Shown here piece by piece: positions 1 to 7,791 of a stretch of DNA of 64,000 bases. The stretch is from an uncultured Nesterenkonia sp. Lineage in GTDB: Bacteria > Actinomycetota > Actinomycetes > Actinomycetales > Micrococcaceae. Location of the stretch: contig CAMIAK010000011.1 of assembly GCA_946222885.1 (NCBI GenBank), positions 33,151 to 97,150 of the forward strand, read 5' to 3'. The translations under genes and the position numbers were made by a program. Numbering within the stretch: the stretch's first letter is position 1; each line of letters opens with the position of its first letter. Below the pieces are notes generated by a model that worked only from the letters and a program-made list of their open reading frames with translations, was not told the origin of the DNA and ran no database searches.

Positions 1-567
1 ATCCTGGATGATCTGTTCGGCCTCCTCGGACTTGCCCAGGGCGTCGCCGATCATCTGCAGCTGCTCGTCGCGCTCCGTGAGGTAGTTCGCCCCGCCCGGG
101 CCGACTCCGACGGTGGTGGCGATGGAGCTCAGCCGCTCATAGCGCTCCTCCTCGCCGGAGCTGTTGACGTCGAGGATGAGGTCCGGCTCCAGCTCAGCCA
201 CCGCCTCGTAGGAGAGCTCCATGGTGCCCAGGATCTCCGGGGATTCGGAGTAGGTGTTCTCCACCCAGGGGCCGATGCCGTCGTTCTCCTCGCCGAAGCC
301 GATCCAGTCGGCCGCCCCCACGGGCTCCACGCCCAGCTGCAGAGCGATCTCTGCGTCTCCCCAGCCCAGCGCCACGATGCGCTCCGGCTCCTCCTCGATG
401 ACGACCTCGCCGAACTCCGTGTCCACGGTGGCGAAGGCGTCGTCACCAGCGTCCTCTGCGTCGCCGCCGTCCCCGCCGGCACAGGCGCTCAGCAGGAGCA
501 GTCCGGCCGCGGCGAGCGCGAGGCTGGAGGCGAGAGAGGACATCTTGGACGATGACGGAGCCGACAT
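1..567 (-). CDS. Iron-siderophore ABC transporter substrate-binding lipoprotein (partial, C-terminus beyond window)
   Basis: The 189 codons visible encode an N-terminal signal peptide ending in a lipobox (LLLLSAC, Cys at about residue 29), an acidic linker, then a helical-backbone binding domain of the FepB/FhuD type (PERIVALGWGDAEIALQLGVEP and the ELEPDLILDVNS segment). The product should sit as a lipoprotein outside the membrane and deliver ferric siderophore to the permeases encoded divergently at 642 and 1718. ATG at 567 is preceded by AAGGAG at good spacing. It resembles the second binding protein at 7792-8829 in the same motifs. The rest of the gene lies left of the window. Confidence 0.88.
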   Translation of the reverse strand, partial: MSAPSSSKMSSLASSLALAAAGLLLLSACAGGDGGDAEDAGDDAFATVDTEFGEVVIEEEPERIVALGWGDAEIALQLGVEPVGAADWIGFGEENDGIGPWVENTYSESPEILGTMELSYEAVAELEPDLILDVNSSGEEERYERLSSIATTVGVGPGGANYLTERDEQLQMIGDALGKSEEAEQIIQD

Positions 568-620
568 GGGCGTTCTCCTTGAACTCGGGATAAAGGCAAG
601 CGAAGGGTGCGACTATCGAG

Positions 621-639
621 TAAGGCTAGACTAATCCCG
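621..639. promoter_or_regulatory. Candidate DtxR/IdeR iron box between divergent iron-transport genes
   Basis: The 19 bases TAAGGCTAGACTAATCCCG match 12 of 19 positions of the textbook IdeR/DtxR palindrome (TTAGGTTAGGCTAACCTAA), mainly in the left half and centre. The box ends 2 bp before the permease ATG and lies 53 bp upstream of the binding-protein ATG. TAGACT at 627-632 could be a -10 hexamer giving a leaderless permease transcript. Seen: the match. Inferred: iron-dependent repression. Confidence 0.5.
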
Positions 640-641
640 GC

Positions 642-1721
642 ATGAACGCACCATCGATCACCAGCACCCGCCCTGCCCGCGGCAGGAGAGAGCCGTCAGC
701 ACCGGGCTCCTCCCTGCGCCTGACGGCCCGGCGGCACCGCCTCGCGCTCTGGGTGGGCCTGGCCCTGCTGCTGGTGCTGTGCGTGATCAGCATCGCTGTG
801 GGAAGCCGCCCGCTCCCGGTGGGGACAGTCCTGGAGGCGCTCTCCGGCGGGCCCGTCTCCGAAGCCGACCACCATGTGGTGATGGGGCTGCGCGTCCCGC
901 GCACCGCGGCGGCCGGTGTCGTCGGAGCCGCCCTGGCCGTGGCCGGGGCGCTCATGCAGTCGCTGACCCGCAATCCGCTGGCCGAGCCCGGCCTGCTGGG
1001 GGTCTCCGCCGGCTCCGCCTTCGCAGTGGCGATGGCGATCGCAGTCTTCGGGATCACCAGCGCGGCCGGCTACATCTGGTTCGCGCTGTTCGGGGCGCTG
1101 CTGGCGACCCTCGGCGTCGCTGTGATCGGCGGCATGGGCACCGGGCGCATCGATCCCATCCGGCTGGTGCTGGCCGGAGTCGCGCTCTCCGCCGTGCTCT
1201 CCGGGATCATCGGGGCGCTGCGCATCTCCGACCCGCAGACCTTCAACGCGCTGCAGGTCTGGGAGGCCGGCATCCTGGCCGGCCGCGGCCTGGACATCAC
1301 CCTGACGGTGCTGCCGCTGATCCTGCTGGCGCTGCTGGTGGCCCTTCCGCTGGGCAAGTCCCTGAACACCCTGGCGATGGGTGATGAGCTGGCCGCCTCA
1401 CTCGGGGTGTCCCTGGTGCGCACGCGCGTCCTGGCCATCCTTGCCATCACCGTGCTCGCAGGGGGCGCGACGGCGATCGCCGGACCCATCGCCTTCATCG
1501 GCCTGATGGTCCCGCACGCCGCCCGCTGGTTCGCCGGGGCGGATCAGCGCTGGGTGCTGCGGCTCTCGCTGGTCTTCGGCCCGGTGCTGATGATCTTCGC
1601 CGATGTGCTGGCCCGGCTCCTGGTCTGGCCGGCCGAGATGCCGGTGGGCCTGGTCAGCGCCCTGGTGGGTGCCCCGGTGCTGGTGCTGCTGATCCGCCGG
1701 CGGAAGGCGCTGAAGCTGTGA
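642..1721 (+). CDS. FecCD-family iron-siderophore ABC permease
   Basis: The 359-residue protein is a typical BtuC/FecCD inner-membrane permease: about ten hydrophobic segments after a basic N-terminal tail, with the family signatures VVMGLRVPRTAAA, GALMQSLTRNPLAEPGLLGVSAGSA and, near the C-terminus, GPIAFIGLMVPHAAR. It should form one half of the channel for ferric siderophore. There is no Shine-Dalgarno before ATG 642; a possible -10 (TAGACT) 9 bp upstream suggests a leaderless mRNA. It overlaps the next permease by 4 bp (GTGA). No ATPase follows, so the system probably borrows one, for example that at 8921-9766. It is most like the permease at 10875-11948. Confidence 0.93.
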   Translation: MNAPSITSTRPARGRREPSAPGSSLRLTARRHRLALWVGLALLLVLCVISIAVGSRPLPVGTVLEALSGGPVSEADHHVVMGLRVPRTAAAGVVGAALAVAGALMQSLTRNPLAEPGLLGVSAGSAFAVAMAIAVFGITSAAGYIWFALFGALLATLGVAVIGGMGTGRIDPIRLVLAGVALSAVLSGIIGALRISDPQTFNALQVWEAGILAGRGLDITLTVLPLILLALLVALPLGKSLNTLAMGDELAASLGVSLVRTRVLAILAITVLAGGATAIAGPIAFIGLMVPHAARWFAGADQRWVLRLSLVFGPVLMIFADVLARLLVWPAEMPVGLVSALVGAPVLVLLIRRRKALKL

Positions 1722-2755
1722 AGGCCCCCACGCTGACCACCCACCACACCGAGAAACCGGTGAACAGCCGCCCCGTCCTGGTGGGCGCGGGACTGGCGGC
1801 GGCGACGGCGGTGCTCATCGTCTTCGCCCTCGGACTGGGCGACTACCCCCTCTCCCCCGCCGAGGTGCTGCGCGCCCTGGCGGGCCCGATCCTCTCCGAC
1901 GCCCCGGACTTCTCCTCCACCGTGGTGCTGGAATGGCGGCTGCCGCGGATCACCGCAGCGGTCATCTTCGGGGCCGCACTGGCCGTGGCCGGGGCCCTGT
2001 TCCAGACGCTGACCCGCAACCCGCTGGGCTCCCCGGACATCATCGGGTTCTCCACCGGCGCCTACACCGGCGTCATCCTGGCGACCGTGGCCTTCGGCGG
2101 CGCCTTCGTGGGCACCACCGGCGGGGCGATCCTGGGCGGGCTGGGCACCGCCCTGGTGGTCTATCTGCTCGCCTACCGCAAGGGCGTGCAGGGATACCGG
2201 CTGATCATCGTGGGCATCGGCGTGACCGCGGCGCTGCACGCGGTGAACTCCTGGATCCTCATCCGCGCCGAGACCGAGGTCGCCATGAGCGCGGCCATCT
2301 GGGGCGCGGGCTCCCTGAGTCTGACCAGCTGGTCGGATGTGGTGCCGGCGGTCGCCGTCGTACTGGCCACGCTTCCGCTCATCCTGGCCAGCGTGCGCCC
2401 GATGCGCCAGCTGGAGCTCGGGGACGACGTCGCCTCCTCACACGGGGTGAAGGTGGAGCCCACCCGCCTGCTCATCCTGGGGGTCGGCGTGCTGCTGACC
2501 GCCCTGGTGACCGCGAGCGCGGGACCGATCGCCTTCGTCGCACTGGCCGCCCCGCAGATCGCCCGGCGGCTGGCCCGCTCCACCGGCATCCCGCTGACCC
2601 ATTCGGCGCTGACCGGGGCCTTCCTGCTGCTGGGCGCGGATATGCTCGCGCAGCAGGCACTCGTCCAGCCCATCCCGGTGGGTATGGTCACCGTCGTCCT
2701 GGGCGGCGCCTACCTGTGCTTCCTGCTGGTCAGCGACGGCCGGCGCGAACGCTGA
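1718..2755 (+). CDS. FecCD-family iron-siderophore ABC permease, second subunit
   Basis: A 345-residue FecCD permease starting with GTG that overlaps the stop of the upstream permease, so translation is probably coupled. Family signatures: LEWRLPRITAAVIFGAALAV, GALFQTLTRNPLGSPDIIGFSTGA and GPIAFVALAAPQIARRL. It pairs with the product of 642-1721 as the heterodimeric channel. The NPLGSPDIIGF form matches its counterpart at 9763-10878, so the two operons each carry one FepD-like and one FepG-like subunit. The operon ends here with no ATPase gene. The following gene runs convergently from 3042. Confidence 0.93.
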   Translation: MKAPTLTTHHTEKPVNSRPVLVGAGLAAATAVLIVFALGLGDYPLSPAEVLRALAGPILSDAPDFSSTVVLEWRLPRITAAVIFGAALAVAGALFQTLTRNPLGSPDIIGFSTGAYTGVILATVAFGGAFVGTTGGAILGGLGTALVVYLLAYRKGVQGYRLIIVGIGVTAALHAVNSWILIRAETEVAMSAAIWGAGSLSLTSWSDVVPAVAVVLATLPLILASVRPMRQLELGDDVASSHGVKVEPTRLLILGVGVLLTALVTASAGPIAFVALAAPQIARRLARSTGIPLTHSALTGAFLLLGADMLAQQALVQPIPVGMVTVVLGGAYLCFLLVSDGRRER

Positions 2756-2790
2756 ACAGTCCCCGCCAGAAGCACCCGGCAGCGGAAGGC

Positions 2791-3042
2791 CTACCCGCGC
2801 AGCCTCGCGCGGTGCTCCTCGGACCACCATTCCAGCTCTCGCCGGGCGCGGCTGCCCACCTCACCCGCGCACCCGGCCCGCCTCTTCAGCCTGAGGGCGA
2901 TCTCCTGCACCGCTTCCGCCAGCGCCTCCTCCACCGGAAGCACGACCACCGGCTCCTCGGGGTCCAGCGTCTTGGAGATCACCACCTTTCCCTCCCTGCG
3001 GACCTCCTCGGCATAGGCGGACAGCTCCTCCATCCGGTACAC
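2791..3042 (-). CDS. Small hypothetical protein, charged
   Basis: The frame is open back to 3273, but GTG 3042 is chosen because GGAGGGAG lies 6 bp upstream; this gives 83 residues. ATG 3033, ATG 3168 or an even longer start cannot be excluded. The protein is rich in Glu and Arg (MEELSAYAEEVRREGKVVIS, then VEEALAEAVQEIALRLKRR) and ends in a basic/acidic helix. No family was recognised; the size and possible DNA-facing strand-helix pattern would fit a small regulator or antitoxin, but this is a guess. It is divergent from 3333-3929 across an AT-rich region holding a perfect palindrome. Confidence 0.4.
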   Translation of the reverse strand: MYRMEELSAYAEEVRREGKVVISKTLDPEEPVVVLPVEEALAEAVQEIALRLKRRAGCAGEVGSRARRELEWWSEEHRARLRG

Positions 3043-3274
3043 ATCCCGCTCCCTCCAGCCCCGCGGGGTCCCATCACCGCGGGCGGTCGCCCGAATCGCC
3101 GGATAGTGCCGCCGCTCCTTCTGATCAGTGAGAGACAGCAGGGCCAGGCCCCCGTACCCTGCGCGCATCGGAGGCTGCCGAACTGCCGTGAAACCCACCT
3201 TGAAAACTAGGACATTGATGCGCTTTACGTAACCCATGGCCATCACAGTACACATATGCACAACTATGTTCAAT

Positions 3275-3291
3275 CATTACTGACAGTAATG
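3275..3291. promoter_or_regulatory. Perfect 17-bp palindromic operator candidate with flanking direct repeat
   Basis: CATTACTG-A-CAGTAATG is a perfect inverted repeat (8-bp arms, 1-bp centre) in the AT-rich divergent promoter region 3043-3332. The 10-mer ATGCGCTTTA occurs at 3218-3227 and again at 3289-3298, overlapping the right arm. This 290-bp region holds no other gene that I could support. The layout suits autoregulation by a product of 3333-3929 or 2791-3042. Confidence 0.55.
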
Positions 3292-3332
3292 CGCTTTATG
3301 GATGTGCAGTGTGGTCCGAGTAGGATCAGGGC

Positions 3333-3929
3333 ATGGCTGACTCAGAAGATCTTCCCCAGGCGTTCCCCCTCACCAGGCTTGAGCTGGTCGGCGCCGCCGT
3401 CGTAGCCCAGGAGCTGGAGATCTCACGGCGCGCGGCGGAGACCCTGATCTACAGCGAGTTCGCCGGAACGCTCGACGGCGTCAGCCCGCCCACCGCTCAT
3501 CTCAACCACCTCGGACGGCCGGTGATGAGCAGAGAGGCCCTGGACGCGCTGAAGGAGGTGCCGTTCGCCGCGGTGGACGCCGAGGCCGACCCTGTGGTGA
3601 ACGTCCGGGTGCGCGAAGCCCGGCGCGTCGATGACAGCGACCGCACATACATGGGATGGCATCCGCGCCTGAGCGAGGAGGAGGCAGACCTGGCCACCAG
3701 CAGGTGGTGGCCGGTCCCCCGGCATGACGTCCTCGGCCATACGTTCCTGGTGACCGTGGCCGGGTTCGTCGCCCGCTGCGGACGCATCCAGGAGACGAGG
3801 ACCGACCGGGGACGCATCGCCTACACCGTGGACTGGCAGGATCCGCAGGTCACCGGACAGTACCTGAGGCGGCGCATCACCACCCCGCAGGGCGGCTCCA
3901 CGGTCTACCTCAGAGCGCGTCCCAGGTGA
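3333..3929 (+). CDS. Hypothetical protein with possible N-terminal helix-turn-helix
   Basis: A 198-residue soluble protein of unknown family. Residues about 15-40 (LELVGAAVVAQELEISRRAAETLIYSEF, here described rather than proved) have the spacing of a helix-turn-helix, followed by a segment reading VMSREALDALKEV as in excisionase-like DNA-binding proteins. The C-terminal half (GHTFLVTVAGFVARCGRI... to the end) is beta-rich and basic. It starts 41 bp after a perfect palindrome, consistent with a regulator that controls itself. The last 20 bp overlap the end of the convergent amidohydrolase gene. Function unknown. Confidence 0.6.
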   Translation: MADSEDLPQAFPLTRLELVGAAVVAQELEISRRAAETLIYSEFAGTLDGVSPPTAHLNHLGRPVMSREALDALKEVPFAAVDAEADPVVNVRVREARRVDDSDRTYMGWHPRLSEEEADLATSRWWPVPRHDVLGHTFLVTVAGFVARCGRIQETRTDRGRIAYTVDWQDPQVTGQYLRRRITTPQGGSTVYLRARPR

Positions 3930-5451
3930 AGCGGCCGGCCAGCAGGGTGGCAGCCACGGGCATGGCCCGCAGCCTCTTCCCACCGTCGGCGAGCAGCTCC
4001 GGATCCAGCGGGTCATAGTCCACGACGGCGAGGTCAGCGACGTCGCCGGCCGCCACCTCGGTGCGTCCGCGGGTGCTCGCCGCCAGGGCCGAGACCGCAG
4101 AGATCCGCTGCTCCGGGTGCCAGGACTCCCGTCCGTCACGGCTGCGGGTGACTGCTGCGGCCAGCGAGACCCAGGGGTCCAGCGGCGCCACCGGGGCGTC
4201 CGATCCCAGCCGCAGCCGCACGCCCGCCTCCTGCAGGCTGCGCAGCGCGAAGGCACGTCCGGTCCGCCCCTCCCAGAAGCGGTCGGCGACGTCGCGGTCG
4301 TCCATGGCATGCTCAGGCTGCACCCCGGCGGTCAGGCCCAGCTCCGCGAAGCGCGGGAAGTCCTGCTCGCGCACCAGCTGGGCGTGCTCGACGACGCCGC
4401 CCATCCCCAGAGACTCGAAGGTGTCCAGCACTGCGGTGTTGGCGCGGTCGCCGATGGCGTGGATGGCAGCCTCCAGGCCGCCGTCGCGGGCCGTGCGCAT
4501 GATGGACTCCAGCTCGGAGATCGGCACCGCCTCCAACCCGCACGCATGCGGATGGGCGGGGTCCACCTCCGGATAGGGGTCCCAGCACCAGGCGGTGCGG
4601 GTGTTCAGCGAGCCGTCCACGATGACCTTCAGCGGGCCCATGGTGACCAGGCCGCGGCTCTCCAGCGGGTCGCCGCTCTTGACGCCGCGCGCCAGGGCAG
4701 ACTCGAGCTTGTCCGGCCAGACCGAGACCTCCACGCGCAGCAGGTCCACGCCGTCGGCCACCCGCTGCGGCCACAGCGCGATGTTGTCGGTGTTCTCGAA
4801 CTCCACGACGCCGACCACTCCCCGCCGGGCAGCGGCCTCGGCGGCCTCCCGGTAGTCCTGGACGGTCAGCTCGGTGGCGTTCTGCAGCCGCTCCATGGCC
4901 GGAAACCAGGCGTCCTCGCGCACCAGCCCGGAGGCGTCGGGCTCCACGCCGAGCAGCCGCGCCCCGGCGGTGCTGAGCCAGCCGCAGTGCAGGTCGCCGC
5001 TGATGAGCACCACCGGCTTGTCCCCGGCGAGGGCGTCCAGGGCCTCCACGCTGGGCTCATCCGGCCAGAGGCCGTCGCGGAAGCCATAGCCGACCACCGG
5101 CCGGCCGGCCGGGACCGGTCCGCCGTCCTGGGCCGAACCGACGCCATGATCCGCCGTCAGCGCCTGCCGCACCACCTCGAGGACCTCTGTGGCACTTCCG
5201 GTGCCGCTGAGGTCCAGCCGCTGGCGCTGGGTGACCCACTGGGAGAAGTGCACGTGGTTGTCCCAGAGGCCGGGGATGAGGAACCGTCCGCCGAGGTCGC
5301 GGACCTCCGCGGGGGCGGTCGGTGCAGCGCCGCAGGCCGGAAGCTCCCCGGCGGGAGAGACGGAACGGACCACCCCGTCTTCGATCAGCACGTCGGAGCG
5401 GCCCTCCCGCTGAGGGAGGGAGGCGTTCTTCAGCAGCAGGGTCTCAGGCAT
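3910..5451 (-). CDS. Amidohydrolase family 3 (YtcJ-like) metal-dependent hydrolase
   Basis: The 513-residue protein has the composite-domain layout of family-3 amidohydrolases: an N-terminal beta-sandwich strand with DVLIEDGVV, the metal-binding WDNHVHFSQW (HxH, near residue 64), ISGDLHCGWLS, the AIHAIGDRANTAV loop (metal His), HAQLV and LGSDAPVAPLDPW with the catalytic Asp. Such proteins hydrolyse amide or formamide bonds of small cytoplasmic substrates; the substrate here is unknown. The start overlaps the stop of the PaiB-like gene upstream by 8 bp, so the two are probably one transcription unit running from 6163. Confidence 0.9.
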   Translation of the reverse strand: MPETLLLKNASLPQREGRSDVLIEDGVVRSVSPAGELPACGAAPTAPAEVRDLGGRFLIPGLWDNHVHFSQWVTQRQRLDLSGTGSATEVLEVVRQALTADHGVGSAQDGGPVPAGRPVVGYGFRDGLWPDEPSVEALDALAGDKPVVLISGDLHCGWLSTAGARLLGVEPDASGLVREDAWFPAMERLQNATELTVQDYREAAEAAARRGVVGVVEFENTDNIALWPQRVADGVDLLRVEVSVWPDKLESALARGVKSGDPLESRGLVTMGPLKVIVDGSLNTRTAWCWDPYPEVDPAHPHACGLEAVPISELESIMRTARDGGLEAAIHAIGDRANTAVLDTFESLGMGGVVEHAQLVREQDFPRFAELGLTAGVQPEHAMDDRDVADRFWEGRTGRAFALRSLQEAGVRLRLGSDAPVAPLDPWVSLAAAVTRSRDGRESWHPEQRISAVSALAASTRGRTEVAAGDVADLAVVDYDPLDPELLADGGKRLRAMPVAATLLAGRFTWDAL

Positions 5452-6163
5452 CGGCTTCCTTCAGCTTCTCGGCGTTCACGCGCTCCACCCGATCGGCCAG
5501 CGCGGAGTTGGCATAGGGGCCCTCGCCGCGGAGCTGCCCGATGATGGTGCGCACCGAGGAGGCGGGCTTGTCCTGGTTCATCTTCTCCTTGGCCTCGATG
5601 TGGGTGACCCGCATCCGGAAGCCCGCTGTGCCGCGCACGATCCGCTGGGCGTACTCGCTGTTCTCCGCGGTGGCGTGCAGCAGATGGGGTTCGGGCAGCA
5701 CCTGTTCGAAGTGCTCGACCAACCGGTCCAGGACGGCCAGGTTCTCGGCGTCGGGAAGGATCTCCGGGGTGCCGGAGAGATGTGCGGCGGCGAAGTTCCA
5801 GGTGGGGACATTGGGACGGTAGCCGTACCAGCCCGGGGAGATGTAGCCGTGCGGCCCCTGGATGACAGCCAGCATCGCATGGTGGCCGAGCTGGTGCTTC
5901 TGCTCATCAGGCCGGCCTACATGGCTGACCAGCACGACCTCCCCCTCCGCGCCGCCGCGCTCCGGGAAGACGTCCTCCTCCAACATGACCGGGTAATGGG
6001 AAGCCACCATGCCAGGGACAGCGCCTTCCCCCTGGGCGGCGCTCTCCCCCTGAACAGGAGGAACATGGGAGACGAAGGTGCACCAGGGGTTCTCCCGGAT
6101 GAGCCCCTTCACCATGCCGATCAGCTCGGCGTCGTCGACGGCGTAGTCGGGGTTGTGCCGCAT
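5444..6163 (-). CDS. PaiB-type FMN-binding negative regulator family protein
   Basis: 239 residues with the family pattern: an N-terminal NPWCTFVSHV, MVASHYPVMLEED, VLVSHVGRPDEQKHQLG, AVIQGPHGYISPGWYG, and VPTWNFAAAHLSG, which form the split-barrel flavin-binding fold. PaiB of Bacillus subtilis is linked to protease and sporulation control, but many homologues are simply FMN proteins of unknown role. It is the first gene of a two-gene unit with the amidohydrolase and is divergent from the M14-like peptidase at 6308; both start next to the paired operator at 6209-6252. Confidence 0.85.
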   Translation of the reverse strand: MRHNPDYAVDDAELIGMVKGLIRENPWCTFVSHVPPVQGESAAQGEGAVPGMVASHYPVMLEEDVFPERGGAEGEVVLVSHVGRPDEQKHQLGHHAMLAVIQGPHGYISPGWYGYRPNVPTWNFAAAHLSGTPEILPDAENLAVLDRLVEHFEQVLPEPHLLHATAENSEYAQRIVRGTAGFRMRVTHIEAKEKMNQDKPASSVRTIIGQLRGEGPYANSALADRVERVNAEKLKEADA

Positions 6164-6208
6164 GGAGAGCCCTCATTCCTCGGGTGGTGTCCGAAACCGA
6201 TAAAAGGT

Positions 6209-6252
6209 GTCCTATATAGAACAAAAACTAGTACTTTCATTCTATATAGGAC
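6209..6252. promoter_or_regulatory. Paired CTATATAG operators in divergent promoter
   Basis: GTCCTATATAGAA (6209-6221) and its exact reverse complement TTCTATATAGGAC (6240-6252) form a 13-bp perfect inverted repeat with centres 31 bp (three helical turns) apart. Each half is itself a palindrome around CTATATAG. The pair stands out as AT-rich in high-GC DNA, between the PaiB-like gene (start 6163) and the peptidase (start 6308). This looks like two binding sites for one dimeric repressor that contacts both sites on one face. Confidence 0.7.
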
Positions 6253-6307
6253 GATGCTAATCTCTCAGAACAGCTCGCGCCATCCCGATGAGGGGAGTTC
6301 CTTCCTG

Positions 6308-7720
6308 ATGTCTGTCCCAGCTGTGTCCGGCAGCCTGTCCGCCCCAGCAGCTGAGGAGATCCTCTCCCGCGCCGCGGCCCTCCCCGAGCTGACCGGCTAC
6401 CCCACCGTGGATGAGCTCATCGCCGAGTTCGAGTCCCTCCGCAGCGCCCACCCGGAGCTGATCAGCGTCCAGCGCATCGGCACCAGCCGGCTGGGCGAGC
6501 CCATCCCGCTCTACACCGTAGCGGGAGGCGACCTCTCCGGCCTGCTGGTCGGCGGAGTCCACCCCAATGAGCCGATCGGCTCCTGGACCCTGATCCACCT
6601 GCTCCGCGAGCTGACCTCCGACGCCGGGCTGCGGGACTCGCTGAACACCACCTGGCGCATCATCCCCTGCGCAGATCCGGACGCCATGCGCCTGAACGAG
6701 GGATGGTTCCGCTCCCCGGAGGACCGTGAGACCTACTTCCGGAACTTCTACCGGCCCGCCGGAGGCGAACAGGTCGAGTGGACCTTCCCCTTCTCCTATA
6801 AGAACGCCTATTTCGACGCCATGCTCCCGGAGACCCAGGCCCTCCAGAGGGCCATCGACGTCGCCCGGCCGGACTTCTACGTCCCCCTGCACAATGCGGA
6901 GGCCGGCGGTGCGTACTACTACCTCTCCGAACCGGTCCCGGAGCTCTACGGGATCCTTCACCGGCTTCCCGAGAACCTGGGGATCCCGCTGCACCGCGGG
7001 GAGCCGGAGGCCGCCCACTTCACCGTGCTGGCGCCGGCCATCTTCGAGATGGGAACCCTGGAGGACGTCTACGACTGGATGGAGGGGCTGGACATGGACC
7101 CCGCCCCGCTCAGCGCCGCCGGTGAGGCCTCCACCAGCTATGCCCGCCGCTACGGGACGCTCTCGCTCATCGCCGAGCTCCCGCTGTGGAGCAGCCCGGA
7201 GGCCGATGACACCACGGAGACCGACGCCGTCTACGCCGAGCTGCTGCGCTCTGCAGGGTCCGAGCTCTCCGCCTCCGGACGCCGGCTGACCGGACTGCTG
7301 GAGCGGGCGGAGCAGCATCTGCGGCTGGACACCCCCTTCCTGCGGGCCAGCCGGTCCTTCCTGCCCGCAGTGGAGCGCGCCGGCGCCGCCCAGCAGGCAC
7401 GCGGGGAGCAGGAGGAGAACCGGCGTCCGGCCACCGTCTCCGAGGCGGCCGGGCTTCAGGGCATCCTGCAGATGTTCCGGCTGCGCTTCGGCGGGATCTT
7501 CCTGCGCGCGCTGCAGGCCGAGACCTCTGCAGGCACCGCCTCCGCGGAGCTTCGGCGCATCACCGGGGAGATGGAAGCCCTGTTCTCCGAGTGGCTGACC
7601 GCCTCCGAGGGCGCCGACGCCGGCCACAACCGTGAGCTCCCGGTCCGGGACGTCGCCGGTCTGCAGTACGGAGCCGTCCTGGCACTGGCGCAGCACTGCC
7701 TGGCCCGCCGCGCCGGCTGA
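6308..7720 (+). CDS. M14-family zinc carboxypeptidase-like protein
   Basis: From ATG 6308 the product has 470 residues; an in-frame ATG at 6254 is less likely because it abuts the operator and has no ribosome site, whereas GAGGGGAG precedes 6308. Zinc-ligand motif HPNEP (HxxE) follows LLVGGV near residue 83, and the third ligand is likely the His in FYVPLHNAEAGGAYYYLS near residue 198. IAELPLW near residue 290 may supply the catalytic Glu. A C-terminal helical region of about 150 residues follows. No signal peptide is seen, so a cytoplasmic amidase or peptidase on small substrates is likely. Pairing with the PaiB-like gene across shared operators suggests co-regulation. Confidence 0.82.
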   Translation: MSVPAVSGSLSAPAAEEILSRAAALPELTGYPTVDELIAEFESLRSAHPELISVQRIGTSRLGEPIPLYTVAGGDLSGLLVGGVHPNEPIGSWTLIHLLRELTSDAGLRDSLNTTWRIIPCADPDAMRLNEGWFRSPEDRETYFRNFYRPAGGEQVEWTFPFSYKNAYFDAMLPETQALQRAIDVARPDFYVPLHNAEAGGAYYYLSEPVPELYGILHRLPENLGIPLHRGEPEAAHFTVLAPAIFEMGTLEDVYDWMEGLDMDPAPLSAAGEASTSYARRYGTLSLIAELPLWSSPEADDTTETDAVYAELLRSAGSELSASGRRLTGLLERAEQHLRLDTPFLRASRSFLPAVERAGAAQQARGEQEENRRPATVSEAAGLQGILQMFRLRFGGIFLRALQAETSAGTASAELRRITGEMEALFSEWLTASEGADAGHNRELPVRDVAGLQYGAVLALAQHCLARRAG

Positions 7721-7728
7721 GGCGCAGT

Positions 7729-7768
7729 CGGGCCCCGACAGCCGGATCCTCTCCGCCGCCGGGGCCCG
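7729..7768. terminator. Bidirectional hairpin between convergent genes
   Basis: CGGGCCCCG (7729-7737) and its reverse complement CGGGGCCCG (7760-7768) form a 9-bp stem with a 22-nt loop, between the peptidase stop (7720) and the binding-protein stop (7792). A second small stem, CTGAG/CTCAG, follows. No U tract, as is usual in actinobacteria. Confidence 0.5.
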
Positions 7769-7791
7769 TCCTCGCTGAGAGACGCTCAGGC

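Noticed and set aside
2756..2790. Terminator after the first FecCD operon
   Set aside because: No stable inverted repeat is visible in this short spacer.
5600..6307. Long open extension upstream of the M14-like peptidase
   Set aside because: It overlaps the PaiB-like gene on the other strand and crosses the operator at 6209-6252; the ribosome site and family homology begin at 6308.
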